Positions 31,768-40,828 of a DNA stretch of 64,000 nt are shown here, in pieces. The DNA comes from DATAVB01 sp036267955 (lineage in GTDB: Bacteria > Actinomycetota > Actinomycetes > Mycobacteriales > QHCD01): positions 1 through 64,000 of the forward strand of contig DATAVB010000075.1 in NCBI GenBank assembly GCA_036267955.1. The letters are read 5' to 3'. The notes beneath the pieces are model-generated. The model made no database searches and was not told the origin of the DNA. It saw nothing but the letters and a program-made list of their open reading frames with translations. Within the stretch, counting starts at the first letter, position 1, and the number at the start of each line of letters is the position of its first letter. A program made the translations under genes and the position numbers.

Positions 31768-33087
31768 GTGACGGACAGCCCGGCGACGCCGGCCACCCGC
31801 CCGGTCAGCGGCCGCGGTCACGTCCGGCAGATCCTGGGCCGGCGCGACTTCGACCGGCTGTTCTGCACCCGGCTGGCCAGCCAGTGTGCCGACGGGATCT
31901 TCCAGGCCAGCCTGGCCGGAGCGGTGCTGTTCAATCCGGAGCGCGCCGCCCACCCGACCCAGGTCGCCGCCGGGCTGGCCGTACTCCTGCTGCCGTACTC
32001 GCTGGTCGGCCCGTTCGCCGGCGTGCTGCTCGACCGGTGGAGCCGGCAACGGATCCTGCTGCTCGGAAACCTGATCCGCTGCGTCCTGGTCGTGATCGTC
32101 GCGGTGGAGATCGGCGGCGGCGTGTCCGGGGTGCCGCTCTACACCACCGCGCTGGTGACGATCTCGGTCAACCGGTTCTTCCTGTCCGGCCTGTCCGCGG
32201 CGCTGCCGCACGTCATCGACCGGGCCAACCTGGTCACCGCCAACGCGCTGTCCACGACGGTAGGCACCGGCGCCACCACCCTCGGCGGAGCCGCGGCCCT
32301 GCTGGTCCGGCTGGCGGTCGGGTCCGGCAACCACGGGTACGCGACGATCGCGCTGTCCGCCGCGGTCGGGTACGGCCTGTCGGCGCTTGCCGCGCACGGC
32401 TTCGCCCGCGACCGGCTCGGCCCGGACGAGACCGAACGGGCCGGCCGCGAATCCGCCCGCGACGTGCTCGCCGGACTGGTCGCCGGGGCTCGGCACGTCC
32501 ACGCCCGCCGGCCGGCGTTCTACGCGTTGGTGACGATGACGGTGCACCGGTTCTGCTACGGGATGACGACGATCGCCGGCATCCTGCTCTACCGCAACTA
32601 CTTCCACGACGACGGGATCTTCCGGGCCGGCCTGGCCGGGCTGAGTCAGCTGATCGGCCTCGGCGCGGTCGGTGCGCTGCTGGCCGCGGTGATCACGCCG
32701 GCGGCGACCCGGCGGGTGGGCAAGCCGGTCTGGATCACCGGCCTGCTCGTGCTGGCGGGCGTGGTCGAGTTGGCTCTCGGCGCGCCATACACGAAGCCGG
32801 CCCTGCTGGCCTGCGCGCTGCTGCTCGGCATCGCCGCGCAGGGGGTGAAGATCAGCGTCGACACGACCGTCCAGGAATCCATCGACGACGATTTCCGCGG
32901 CCGGGTCTTTTCGGTGTACGACACGCTCTTCAACGTGATGTACGTACTGGCGGCGGTGGCCGGCGTGTTCGGGCTGCCGGACACCGGGAAGTCCTACCCG
33001 ATGCTGGTAATCGTCGCCATCGGCTATCTGGTGGCCGCCGCGCTATTCCTGCTGGCCACCCGCCGCCTCCGCACCGCGGCCACCTGA
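31768..33087 (+). CDS. MFS transporter
   Basis: 439 residues from the GTG at 31768, preceded by GGAGGAGG at an 8-nt distance. An ATG at 31738 in the same frame would add ten residues but has no ribosome site. About twelve helices; PFAGVLLDRWSRQRILL is the A-motif between helices 2 and 3. A central loop, FARDRLGPDETERAGRESAR, separates two six-helix halves. The late helices carry VQESIDDDFRGRVFSVYDTLFN, as in the MFS drug-efflux group. Substrate unknown. Confidence 0.88.
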   Translation: MTDSPATPATRPVSGRGHVRQILGRRDFDRLFCTRLASQCADGIFQASLAGAVLFNPERAAHPTQVAAGLAVLLLPYSLVGPFAGVLLDRWSRQRILLLGNLIRCVLVVIVAVEIGGGVSGVPLYTTALVTISVNRFFLSGLSAALPHVIDRANLVTANALSTTVGTGATTLGGAAALLVRLAVGSGNHGYATIALSAAVGYGLSALAAHGFARDRLGPDETERAGRESARDVLAGLVAGARHVHARRPAFYALVTMTVHRFCYGMTTIAGILLYRNYFHDDGIFRAGLAGLSQLIGLGAVGALLAAVITPAATRRVGKPVWITGLLVLAGVVELALGAPYTKPALLACALLLGIAAQGVKISVDTTVQESIDDDFRGRVFSVYDTLFNVMYVLAAVAGVFGLPDTGKSYPMLVIVAIGYLVAAALFLLATRRLRTAAT

Positions 33088-33103
33088 CCGCTCATCGCTG
33101 ACC

Positions 33104-33883
33104 TCAGCGCTGGCGAAGGTCGGCGTAGACCGGGACGTGGTCGGACGGCCATTCCTCGCCCTCGTGGTAATCGCAGATCGCGGCGGACTCGGCGTCCAGG
33201 CCGCGGATCAGCAACCAGTCGATCCGTTCGCCGGGGCCGGGATGACCCCAGCCGCCGTACGACCCGATCTTCGGCCCGTCGACCAGCCGCCACGCGTCGG
33301 CCAGACCGGTGTCGGTGGTGAGAATGTCGTATGCCGGGCTGTGGCCGGCGGCGCAATTGAAATCACCAGAGACGACAACGGGCAGGTCGGCCGGGAATTC
33401 GGCCAACCGGGACGCGATCAATTTCGCGCCGCCGATCCGCGCCTCCTCGAAAGCATTGTCCAGGTGGGTATTCAGCCACAGCAATTCACCGCCGTCGACG
33501 GCGAACCGCACCCAGGTCGCCATCCGGATCGACCTGTTGCGCCAGGTCATCGCCCGCGAACCGATCACCGCCGGCGTCCGCGACAGCCAGAAATGATCGA
33601 ACTCCAACGGCTCCATCACCCGCGGGTCATAAAGAATGGCGTTGAACTCGTCGTGGCTGCCTCCGGCCCGACCAAGCCCGATCCATTCGTACGGCACCGG
33701 AGCGTCGGCCGCGATCTGGCGCAGCTGAAAGAAATGCCCCTCCTGGGTGCCGATCACATGCGGCTCGGTCCGGCGCAATACCTCGGCCACCAGGGGCCGC
33801 CGAGCTGACCACGCATGCGGCGAATCCTCGCTCGGGAATTTCAGGTTGAAGGTCATTCCGCGTATCAACACGGCGACCATCAT
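33104..33883 (-). CDS. Endonuclease/exonuclease/phosphatase (EEP) family protein
   Basis: 259 residues. Motifs in order: MTFNLKF (Asn), GTQEGHFFQL (metal Glu), WLNTHLDNA (His and Asp), VVSGDFNCAAG (Asp-x-Asn) and SDHVPVYADL (catalytic Asp-His). Hydrolyses a phosphoester, but whether the substrate is DNA, a lipid or a nucleotide is unclear. Start MMVAVLIRGM is given, though the second methionine or MTFN (residue 10) is also possible. Confidence 0.88.
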   Translation of the reverse strand: MMVAVLIRGMTFNLKFPSEDSPHAWSARRPLVAEVLRRTEPHVIGTQEGHFFQLRQIAADAPVPYEWIGLGRAGGSHDEFNAILYDPRVMEPLEFDHFWLSRTPAVIGSRAMTWRNRSIRMATWVRFAVDGGELLWLNTHLDNAFEEARIGGAKLIASRLAEFPADLPVVVSGDFNCAAGHSPAYDILTTDTGLADAWRLVDGPKIGSYGGWGHPGPGERIDWLLIRGLDAESAAICDYHEGEEWPSDHVPVYADLRQR

Positions 33884-33933
33884 GCCGGATCACCAGCCGA
33901 CGCCAGGGCGGCGTACCTACCCGGGTCAGTCCG

Positions 33934-34437
33934 TTACCGGACGACCTGCACGACCTCACCCGGAGACAGGTGCCGGTAGAACGTCTTGGCGGCATTGCGG
34001 GACAGGTGTACGCATCCGTGCGACAGCACCGACAGACTGCCTTCGTGGAAGGCGATGCCGCCGTTGAAGAACACCGAATACGGCATCGGCGCATTGTCGA
34101 AGACCGAGCTCTTGTGGTCGATGTCCTTGAACGTCACGTGAAACGTCCCGGGCGGCGTCGCATATCCCGGCCGCCCGGTGGCGATCCGCACCGGGCCGTA
34201 GATCGCCCGGGTGCCGCGGGTCAGCCAGGCCCGGTGCGCCGAGAGGTCGACGCAGGCATGGGCCGCCGGGCCACAGGGCGTCTTCGGCGCATGCCTGAGA
34301 TGAGCGACCGACGGCCGGGCGACCTGACCGGCAGCGGCGGCCCCGGGCACGGCCAGCAGGGCAGCGGCGGCCAGCCCGACCGAAGTGGCCAGCCCGACCG
34401 AAGTAGGCAGAACAGTACGCAGTCGCATGACGATCAA
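33934..34437 (-). CDS. L,D-transpeptidase (YkuD domain), secreted
   Basis: 167 residues. The signal peptide is followed by a YkuD catalytic domain: RAWLTRGTRAIYGPVRIATG, TPPGTFHVTFKDIDH, and the catalytic FHEGSLSVLSHGCVHLS with the active Cys in SHGCVHLS. It forms 3-3 cross-links in peptidoglycan or anchors proteins. It has only the catalytic domain, about half the size of mycobacterial Ldt proteins. The signal peptide holds an 18-bp tandem duplication (34370-34405) giving the repeat TSVGLA. The next gene (tRNA nucleotidyltransferase) is unrelated in function. Confidence 0.92.
   Translation of the reverse strand: MIVMRLRTVLPTSVGLATSVGLAAAALLAVPGAAAAGQVARPSVAHLRHAPKTPCGPAAHACVDLSAHRAWLTRGTRAIYGPVRIATGRPGYATPPGTFHVTFKDIDHKSSVFDNAPMPYSVFFNGGIAFHEGSLSVLSHGCVHLSRNAAKTFYRHLSPGEVVQVVR
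34370..34405. repeat. 18-bp tandem duplication in the L,D-transpeptidase signal peptide
   Basis: GCCAGCCCGACCGAAGTG at 34370 is followed at 34388 by the same sequence with one final base change. It adds six residues to the hydrophobic core of the signal peptide. Confidence 0.85.
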
Positions 34438-34517
34438 CCCCTCGATTCGTACCAGCTTCTCACCAGTACGACTCGGACGGGCCGGCTTCGGTTGGCAACT
34501 CCCAGCGCACCGCCGGC

Positions 34518-35972
34518 TTATCCCGAGCTGATGCCCTGCTCAGCCGCCCACCGGTGCAGCTCGGCCACCACGTCGTCGCGTTCCTGCGGGCCGTGCTCCA
34601 TCCGCAGCGCCAGCAGGTGCTGATACGCCTGCCCGACCTGCGGACCGGGACCGATGCCGAGCAGCTGCATGATCTCGTTGCCGTCCAGGTCGGGCCGGAT
34701 CGCGTCCAGCTGCTCGCGGGCGGCCAGCTCCGTGATCCGTTCCTCCAACGTGTCGTAGGAGGCGGCCAGCATCGCCGCGCGCCGCTTGTTGCGGGTCGTG
34801 GAATCCGACCGGACCAGCTTGTGTAGCCGGGGAAGCAGGTCGCCGGCGTCGGTCACATAGCGGCGGACCGCCGAGTCGGACCATTCGCCGCGGCCGTACC
34901 CGTGGAAGCGCAGGTGCAGGAAGACCAGCTTGGCGACGTCCTCGGTGAACGCCTTCGAGTAGCGCAGCGCCCGCAGTCGCTTGCGGACCAGCTTCGCCCC
35001 GACCACCTCGTGGTGATGGAACGAGACGCCGCCGCCGACCTCGTGCCGCCGGGTCGCCGGCTTGCCGATGTCGTGCAGCAGCGCCGCCATCCGCAGCACC
35101 AGGTCGGGCTCGTCCTCCAGGTCGATCGCCTGCTCCAGCACGGTCAACGAGTGGGCGTAGACGTCCTTGTGCTGGTGGTGCTCGTCGATCTCCATCCGCA
35201 GTTCCGGCAGTTCCGGCAGGATGCGGTCGGCCAGTCCGGTGCTCACCAGGAGCTGCAGCCCGGCCCGCGGGTGCTCGCCGAGCAGCAGCTTGGACAGCTC
35301 GGCCTGCACCCGTTCGGCCGTGATCCGGGTGATCTGCTCGGCCATCGCGTTGATCGCATCGATCACCGGCCGGTCCGGGGTGAAGCCGAGCTGAGCGACG
35401 AAGCGGGCCGCCCGCAGCATCCGCAGCGGGTCGTCGGCGAACGAGTCCTCCGGCTTCCCGGGGGTACGCAGCGTCTGGCTGGCGATGTCGGAAAGTCCGT
35501 CGAACGGGTCGACGAACTCGTGCCCGGGCACCGAGACCGCCATCGCGTTGACCGCGAAGTCGCGGCGGACGAGGTCCTCGGCCAGCGACTTGTCGTACGT
35601 GACGACCGGATTGCGGCTGTCGCCGTCGTACTGGTCAGCCCGGAACGTGGTGATCTCCAACTGCAGCCCGGACCTGGTCAGTCCGATGGTGCCGAAGTCG
35701 ATGCCCGTGGTCCAGGTCGCCTCGGCCCAGTCCTCGGCCAGCGTCAATACCTGCTGCGGTGTCGCGTCGGTGGTGAAGTCCAGGTCGTTGCCGAGCCGGC
35801 CGAGCAGCGCGTCGCGGACCGAGCCGCCAACCAGGTACAGCTGGTGCCCGGCGGCGGCAAACCGTCGGCCGAGTTCGTCGGCCACCGGGAAGATGCCGAA
35901 CAGCTCCGCGACGGCGCGCTGCTGCGCGGTGGTCAGGCGGCGGCTATCTTCAGACACTGCATCTCCAGACAC
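34518..35972 (-). CDS. pcnA: CCA tRNA nucleotidyltransferase / poly(A) polymerase family
   Basis: 484 residues. The class II head YLVGGSVRDALLGRLGNDLDFTTDA binds nucleotide and metal; RDFAVNAMAVSV and DDPLRMLRAARF follow. The HD domain LLHDIGKPATRRHE is near residue 300 and the C-terminus is helical. In actinobacteria this gene (Rv3907c) adds or repairs the tRNA CCA end; here the one tRNA in view encodes CCA, so repair is likely. The start region is duplicated: GTGTCTGGAGAT and GTGTCTGAAGAT, so a GTG six codons on (MSEDSRR), with GGAGAT upstream, is an alternative. Divergent from the nudix gene. Confidence 0.95.
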   Translation of the reverse strand: MSGDAVSEDSRRLTTAQQRAVAELFGIFPVADELGRRFAAAGHQLYLVGGSVRDALLGRLGNDLDFTTDATPQQVLTLAEDWAEATWTTGIDFGTIGLTRSGLQLEITTFRADQYDGDSRNPVVTYDKSLAEDLVRRDFAVNAMAVSVPGHEFVDPFDGLSDIASQTLRTPGKPEDSFADDPLRMLRAARFVAQLGFTPDRPVIDAINAMAEQITRITAERVQAELSKLLLGEHPRAGLQLLVSTGLADRILPELPELRMEIDEHHQHKDVYAHSLTVLEQAIDLEDEPDLVLRMAALLHDIGKPATRRHEVGGGVSFHHHEVVGAKLVRKRLRALRYSKAFTEDVAKLVFLHLRFHGYGRGEWSDSAVRRYVTDAGDLLPRLHKLVRSDSTTRNKRRAAMLAASYDTLEERITELAAREQLDAIRPDLDGNEIMQLLGIGPGPQVGQAYQHLLALRMEHGPQERDDVVAELHRWAAEQGISSG

Positions 35973-36138
35973 TGCTATCTCTCTGTTGGTACGGCTATCT
36001 CTCTCTTGGCTCGGCCGCCGGTACGCGTGGTGGCACGGGGCGACAGCCTAGTTGGAAGGCTCCGCCCACCACCGAGCGACGGCAACACCCGCCCGCGGGG
36101 GCACAGTTCCGTGCTGCCGTCCGTCTACGATCGGAACC

Positions 36139-36603
36139 ATGTCTCGCACGCACCCTCGGCGCCGCAAACTGCGGACCGTCGTCGAGACTTCCGCTGGCGG
36201 GCTGGTCGTGGACCGGCTCGACCGGCTGGCTCGCGGCGCGCTGATCGGCCGGCTGGACCGGCGCGGCCGGCTGCTGTGGTCACTGCCCAAGGGTCACCTG
36301 GAGAGCGACGAGACCTCCGAGGACGCGGCGATCCGGGAGGTGCGCGAGGAGACCGGGATCTCCGGTTCGATCGTGCAGACGCTCGGCACCATCGACTTCT
36401 GGTTCGTCGCCGAGGGGCGGCGGGTGCACAAGACGGTGCACCATTTCCTGCTGCTCGCCCACGGCGGCGAGCTTTCCGACGCTGACGTCGAGGTCTCCGA
36501 GGTGGCGTGGGTGCCGCTGGACGAGGTCGCGAGCCGGTTGGCGTACGACGACGAACGCGAGTTGGCCTCCCGGGCGCAGGGACTACTCGCCAGCAGCGCG
36601 TGA
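36139..36603 (+). CDS. NUDIX hydrolase (MutT4-like)
   Basis: 154 residues. The nudix box is complete: GHLESDETSEDAAIREVREE then TGI (G-x5-E-x7-REU-x-EExGU), near residues 55-77. The ATG at 36139 (MSRTHPRRRKLRTVVETSAG) is chosen because the fold begins at TVVETSAGG; upstream codons are not homologous. It heads the nudix-DUF6049-murJ gene group, as Rv3908 (mutT4) does in mycobacteria. The substrate may be oxidised nucleotides or nucleotide sugars. Confidence 0.93.
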   Translation: MSRTHPRRRKLRTVVETSAGGLVVDRLDRLARGALIGRLDRRGRLLWSLPKGHLESDETSEDAAIREVREETGISGSIVQTLGTIDFWFVAEGRRVHKTVHHFLLLAHGGELSDADVEVSEVAWVPLDEVASRLAYDDERELASRAQGLLASSA

Positions 36604-38795
36604 AGTCGACTGTCCGGGTCGCGCTGGCCGGCCTGCTGGCGGTCGGCGCCGGCTGGGTCGGGCCCGCATCCGCCCAGGCCGACGATCCGCAGAGCCTCGC
36701 CAGCGCCACCGCGAAACAGGTCACCGTCACGGTCGACCGGATCGATCCCAAGGTGGTCCGGTCCGACTCGACGATCACCGTCTCCGGCACGCTGACCAAC
36801 ACGACCAAACATCCGATGACCACCCCGATCATCCGGTTGCAGGGCGGGGCGCCACTGCAACACCGGTCCCAGCTGTCCGGCACGCCGGCGCCGGCGGACG
36901 CCTTTCCCTGCGCCGACTGGACCGACCTGCCCGGTGCGCTGGCGCCGGGCAGGACGGTGCCGTACTCGACCTCGTGCAAGGCCGGCCAGCTCGGCATCAC
37001 CGCGGCGGGCACGTACCCGGTGATGGTCAATCTGAACGCGATCCAGTTCGACGGCAACCAGGCTCGGGTCGGGGAAGCCGACACGACTCTCCCGTACTTC
37101 CCGAAGAGTCCGGCCGCGCCGACGAAGGTCTCCTGGCTGTGGCCGATCGTCGACCGGCCGCACCGCTACACCACGGGCATGCAGTACGGCCCGTCGCACA
37201 AGCTGCCGGTCGGTGTCTTCCGGGACGATGTGCTCGCCGGGTCGCTGGCCCCGACCGGACGCCTCGGCCGGATGGTCTCCACCGCACTGGCCGCACCCAA
37301 GGACGTGCAGCTGACCCTGGCGATCGACCCGGAGCTGGTGGTCGAGGCCGCCGCGATGCGCAGCGGTTACCGGGTCGCGCGCGGCACCACGAGCGTGCCC
37401 GGCACCGGTGGCCGGGTCGCCGCCCGCTGGCTCAGCCGACTGCAGCAACTGACCAAGCGCCCGGGCGTCACCGTCACCGTGTTGCCGTACGCCGACCCGG
37501 ATCTGGTCGCGCTGGCCGACTCCAAGCTGGAAGGCAACATCGGTCCCGCCTACAGCCAGGGACGCAGCGCCCTGCAGAAGATCCTGCCGATCAGCAATCC
37601 GCTGACCCTGGCCTGGCCGGCGGACGGCGAGCTGGACGACACGACGCTCTACAACCTGGCCGGGCAATCGCTGTCCGGTGTCGTGCTGTCGTCCGACGCG
37701 CTGCCGCTGCGCTCCAGCCCAACCCCGACCCCGGACGCCGCGGCGGACGTGCCGGCCCAGGGCAGCACGCTCCGGGCGGTGGTCACCGACAAACGGCTCG
37801 ACGACGTGGCCGGACTGCAGCGGTTTCCGGACGGGATACGGCTGGCCGAGCAGCGTTTCATCTCCGAGTTGGCGATGATCACCGCGGAGGCGCCGAAGAC
37901 GGCACGCAACGTCGTGATCGCACCACCGCGTCGGTGGGCGACCTCGCCGACCTTCCTGAAGGATCTGCTCGCCGACACCGCGAGCCTGCCCTGGGCGCGC
38001 AGCGGATCGGTCGGCGCCGCGATGTCGGCCACTCCGACCGCCCAGCGTGGCCCGCTGCAGTATCCGGCCTCGGCCCGCCAACAGCTCCTGCCCGCGGCGC
38101 AGGTCAACGGCATCGCGGCGATGAACGCGGATCTGAACGCGTTCCGCAAGGCGCTGTCCAACTCCGACGCCGACACCCTGCTGACCCCGTACTACAAGGC
38201 GATGCTGACGGCGAGTTCGTCGGCCTGGCGGACCGACCATGCGCTGGGAGCTTCATTCCTGCGCGATCTCGGCAACGCGGTGAATGGTCTGAAGGACCGC
38301 GTCTCGATCATTCCGCCGTCCCGCGCCTACACCCTGGCCTCGTCCTCCAGCCCGTTGGTTCTTACCGTCGCCAACACGCTCAGCGTGCAGATTTCGGTAC
38401 GGATCTCGGTCACCGCGCGCGGCTCGGCCGGCTTCCATGCCGACCCGGTGACGCTCGTCGTGCCGCCCAACGCCCGCCGCACCGTCAAGGTGCCGGCACA
38501 CGTGGAACGGTCCGGTGTCTTCCCGGTAAAGGCCAGCATCGCCACCCCCAACGGAGAGGAGCTCGGCCCGGAGGTCCAGTTGCGGGTCCGCAGCACCGCG
38601 TACGGAATCATCACGCTCGGCATCACCGGCGGCGCCTTCGCCCTGCTGCTGCTCCTGGTCGGCCGCCGGCTGTTCCGCCGGATCCGGGACTCCCGCCGGC
38701 CCGCGCCGCCGACGGACCCGGTGGTCGAATACCCGACCGGCGACTTCCCGACCCTCACCACCACCGCAACAAAGGCCTCGGACACCGCCTCATGA
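36600..38795 (+). CDS. DUF6049-family membrane-anchored exported protein (Rv3909-like)
   Basis: 731 residues. A GTG start at 36600 overlaps the TGA of the nudix gene. A signal peptide is cleaved near residue 25 (SAQADDP). An Ig-like beta domain (VTVTVDRIDPKVV, VSGTLTN) comes first, a large alpha/beta middle domain follows (SWLWPIVDRPHRYTTG, VQLTLAIDPELVVEAAA), and another beta domain and a single helix (IITLGITGGAFALLLLL) at about residue 685 end with a basic cytoplasmic tail. Its stop overlaps the murJ start (ATGA at 38792-38795), so the two are coupled. Position and form suggest a role in lipid II export or wall synthesis, but the function is not known. Confidence 0.88.
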   Translation: MKSTVRVALAGLLAVGAGWVGPASAQADDPQSLASATAKQVTVTVDRIDPKVVRSDSTITVSGTLTNTTKHPMTTPIIRLQGGAPLQHRSQLSGTPAPADAFPCADWTDLPGALAPGRTVPYSTSCKAGQLGITAAGTYPVMVNLNAIQFDGNQARVGEADTTLPYFPKSPAAPTKVSWLWPIVDRPHRYTTGMQYGPSHKLPVGVFRDDVLAGSLAPTGRLGRMVSTALAAPKDVQLTLAIDPELVVEAAAMRSGYRVARGTTSVPGTGGRVAARWLSRLQQLTKRPGVTVTVLPYADPDLVALADSKLEGNIGPAYSQGRSALQKILPISNPLTLAWPADGELDDTTLYNLAGQSLSGVVLSSDALPLRSSPTPTPDAAADVPAQGSTLRAVVTDKRLDDVAGLQRFPDGIRLAEQRFISELAMITAEAPKTARNVVIAPPRRWATSPTFLKDLLADTASLPWARSGSVGAAMSATPTAQRGPLQYPASARQQLLPAAQVNGIAAMNADLNAFRKALSNSDADTLLTPYYKAMLTASSSAWRTDHALGASFLRDLGNAVNGLKDRVSIIPPSRAYTLASSSSPLVLTVANTLSVQISVRISVTARGSAGFHADPVTLVVPPNARRTVKVPAHVERSGVFPVKASIATPNGEELGPEVQLRVRSTAYGIITLGITGGAFALLLLLVGRRLFRRIRDSRRPAPPTDPVVEYPTGDFPTLTTTATKASDTAS

Positions 38796-40723
38796 GTGAC
38801 TACTACCCCGAGTCGCGGACCCGCGCGCCCGATCCCTATGTAGAGGACGACTACTACAGCGCCCGGCCGCTCGGCAGCTGGGCCGGCGGCGACGAGCCGT
38901 ACTCGAGCCTGGTCCTCGGCCGGTGGAACGGCGAGCGCATCGTCACCCCGGAGGAGGACCGCCGGGCCGCCGAACCGCCGCCGATCAAGCCGAGCAGCCA
39001 GCTGTATTCGGTCCGCCCGCGTGGGGGCGTGCGGCCGGTCGGGCCGAGCCAGGCGCCGGACGACCCGATCCAGCCCAGCCGGTCCGAACCGCGAGCCGAC
39101 GGCCCGCAGCGCCGCGGCGGTGAGCCGAGCCTGGCCCGGTCCAGCCGGATCATGGCCATCGCCAGCGCCACCTCGCGGATCACCGGCTTCGTTCGGCAGA
39201 TCGCGCTGACCTCGGCGATCGGCCTGATGGCCGTCTCCGACGCCTACAACACGGCCAACTACCTGCCCAACATCGTCTACGAACTGCTGCTGGGCGGCGT
39301 CCTCACCTCGATCGTCGTCCCGCTGCTGGTGCACGCCCAGCGGAACGAGCCCGACGGCGGCGACGCCTACGCGCAGCGGCTGGTGAGCCTGGCGACCGTG
39401 GTGCTCGGCATCGCCACCGTCCTGGCGATCCTCGCCGCTCCATTGCTGGTGCATCTGTTCGGCATCTCCGGGCACAACGAGACCCGGGTCGCCTCCGGCC
39501 TGGCCCGGCTGCTGCTTCCGGAGATCGTCTTCTACGGCGTCGGCGCGATGTTCGGCGCGATCCTGAACACCCGCGGCGTGTACGGGCCGCCGATGTGGAC
39601 GCCGGTCCTCAACAACTGCGTGGTCATTTTCACCGCGCTGATCTTCTTCGTGATGCCCGGCCCGCACACGCTCGACATCGGCACGATGACCTCGGCCCAG
39701 ATCCTGGTGCTCGGCATCGGCACCACGCTCGGCATCGTGGCGCAGACCGTGGCGCTGATCCCGTACATCCGCAAGGTCGGCTTCCACTGGAAGTGGCGAT
39801 TCGACCTGCGCGGCTCCGGGCTGAAGGCCGACGGCGGGCTGCTGCTCTGGGTGGTCGGCTATGTGGTGGTGAGTCAGATCGGGCTCGCCACGATCGTGCA
39901 CCTGTCCAACTCGGCCGGGCAGAAGGCCGGTGGGATCGGCTATGCGGTGTACGCCAACGTCAGCCTGCTCTTCCAGATGCCGTACGGAATCGTCGGCGTC
40001 GCGCTGCTCACCGCGCTGCTGCCCCGGATGAGCCGAGCCGCCGCCGCGGGCAACATGCGCAGCCTGATCGACGACCTGTCGCTGGGCAGCCGCCTGACCG
40101 CGGTCGCGCTGATCCCGGTAACGGCCGCGTTCATCGTGCTCGGCCCGTCGATCACCATCACCATTTTCGCGCATGGGCGTACCTCGATCGGCAGCGCGCA
40201 CAGCATGGGAGTCGCGCTGGCCTGGTCGGCGTTCGGACTGCTGCCGTACGCCATGACGCTGCTGCAGCTGCGGGCCTTCTATGCGGTGAAGGACGCGCGG
40301 ACCCCGACCCTGATCAACATCGGCATCGTCGCGGTCCGGGTCGCGCTGTCGTTCATCGTCCCGGCCGTACTGCCCGCGCATCACGTGGTGGCCGGCCTCG
40401 CCGTGGTGAACAGCCTGTCCTTCGTTGTCGGCCTGGTGCTCGGCGACCTGCTGCTTCGCCGCCGGTTCGGCTCGCTCGGCAGCGAACGGCTGCTGCGGAC
40501 GGCGGTGCAGGTCGGCGTGGCCTCGGTGGTCGGCGGTCTGGTCGCCTGGGTCGTGCTCCTCGGCATCACCCACGAACTCGGCTCCGGCCGGGCCGGTTCG
40601 ACCCTGGCCGCCGTGCTCGGCTGCCTGCTCGGCGGCGTGGTCGCGATCGGCGTCGCACTCCGGATGCGGGTCGAGGACCTCGACCTCGTCACCGCCAGCA
40701 TCCGGCGCCAGCTCGGCCGATGA
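38792..40723 (+). CDS. murJ: Lipid II flippase MurJ
   Basis: 643 residues. A cytoplasmic acidic/Pro-rich N-terminus of about 110 residues precedes the usual fourteen-helix MOP-family body beginning ARSSRIMAIASATSRITGFVRQ. Conserved features: DAYNTANYLPNIVYELLLGG (helix 1-2), RGVYGPPMWTPVLNN, and arginines and charged residues in the central cavity. It moves lipid II across the membrane for peptidoglycan synthesis. In mycobacteria the C-terminus carries a pseudokinase; here that part is a separate gene 105 bp downstream. It overlaps the DUF6049 gene by 4 bp. Confidence 0.96.
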   Translation: MSDYYPESRTRAPDPYVEDDYYSARPLGSWAGGDEPYSSLVLGRWNGERIVTPEEDRRAAEPPPIKPSSQLYSVRPRGGVRPVGPSQAPDDPIQPSRSEPRADGPQRRGGEPSLARSSRIMAIASATSRITGFVRQIALTSAIGLMAVSDAYNTANYLPNIVYELLLGGVLTSIVVPLLVHAQRNEPDGGDAYAQRLVSLATVVLGIATVLAILAAPLLVHLFGISGHNETRVASGLARLLLPEIVFYGVGAMFGAILNTRGVYGPPMWTPVLNNCVVIFTALIFFVMPGPHTLDIGTMTSAQILVLGIGTTLGIVAQTVALIPYIRKVGFHWKWRFDLRGSGLKADGGLLLWVVGYVVVSQIGLATIVHLSNSAGQKAGGIGYAVYANVSLLFQMPYGIVGVALLTALLPRMSRAAAAGNMRSLIDDLSLGSRLTAVALIPVTAAFIVLGPSITITIFAHGRTSIGSAHSMGVALAWSAFGLLPYAMTLLQLRAFYAVKDARTPTLINIGIVAVRVALSFIVPAVLPAHHVVAGLAVVNSLSFVVGLVLGDLLLRRRFGSLGSERLLRTAVQVGVASVVGGLVAWVVLLGITHELGSGRAGSTLAAVLGCLLGGVVAIGVALRMRVEDLDLVTASIRRQLGR

Positions 40724-40828
40724 GTCGTCGGTCACCCGGTCAACGAAATCCGACCGACCCGCGTCGTTCGATTGGTGCGGGCACGCTGCGATGCGCATAC
40801 TGGGTTGGTCCGCGAAGGGGGGAGAGCG

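Noticed and set aside
34132..34145. CGTCACGTGAAACG, similar to one half of a parS site
   Set aside because: Only the right half matches; the left half lacks TGTTT. It lies in coding sequence of the L,D-transpeptidase and is likely chance.
36974..38791. Very long open frame running upstream of murJ (frame would give over 1200 residues)
   Set aside because: The upstream part is out of frame with the DUF6049 gene and has biased Arg/Gly/Pro content typical of high-GC shadow frames. MurJ begins at 38792.
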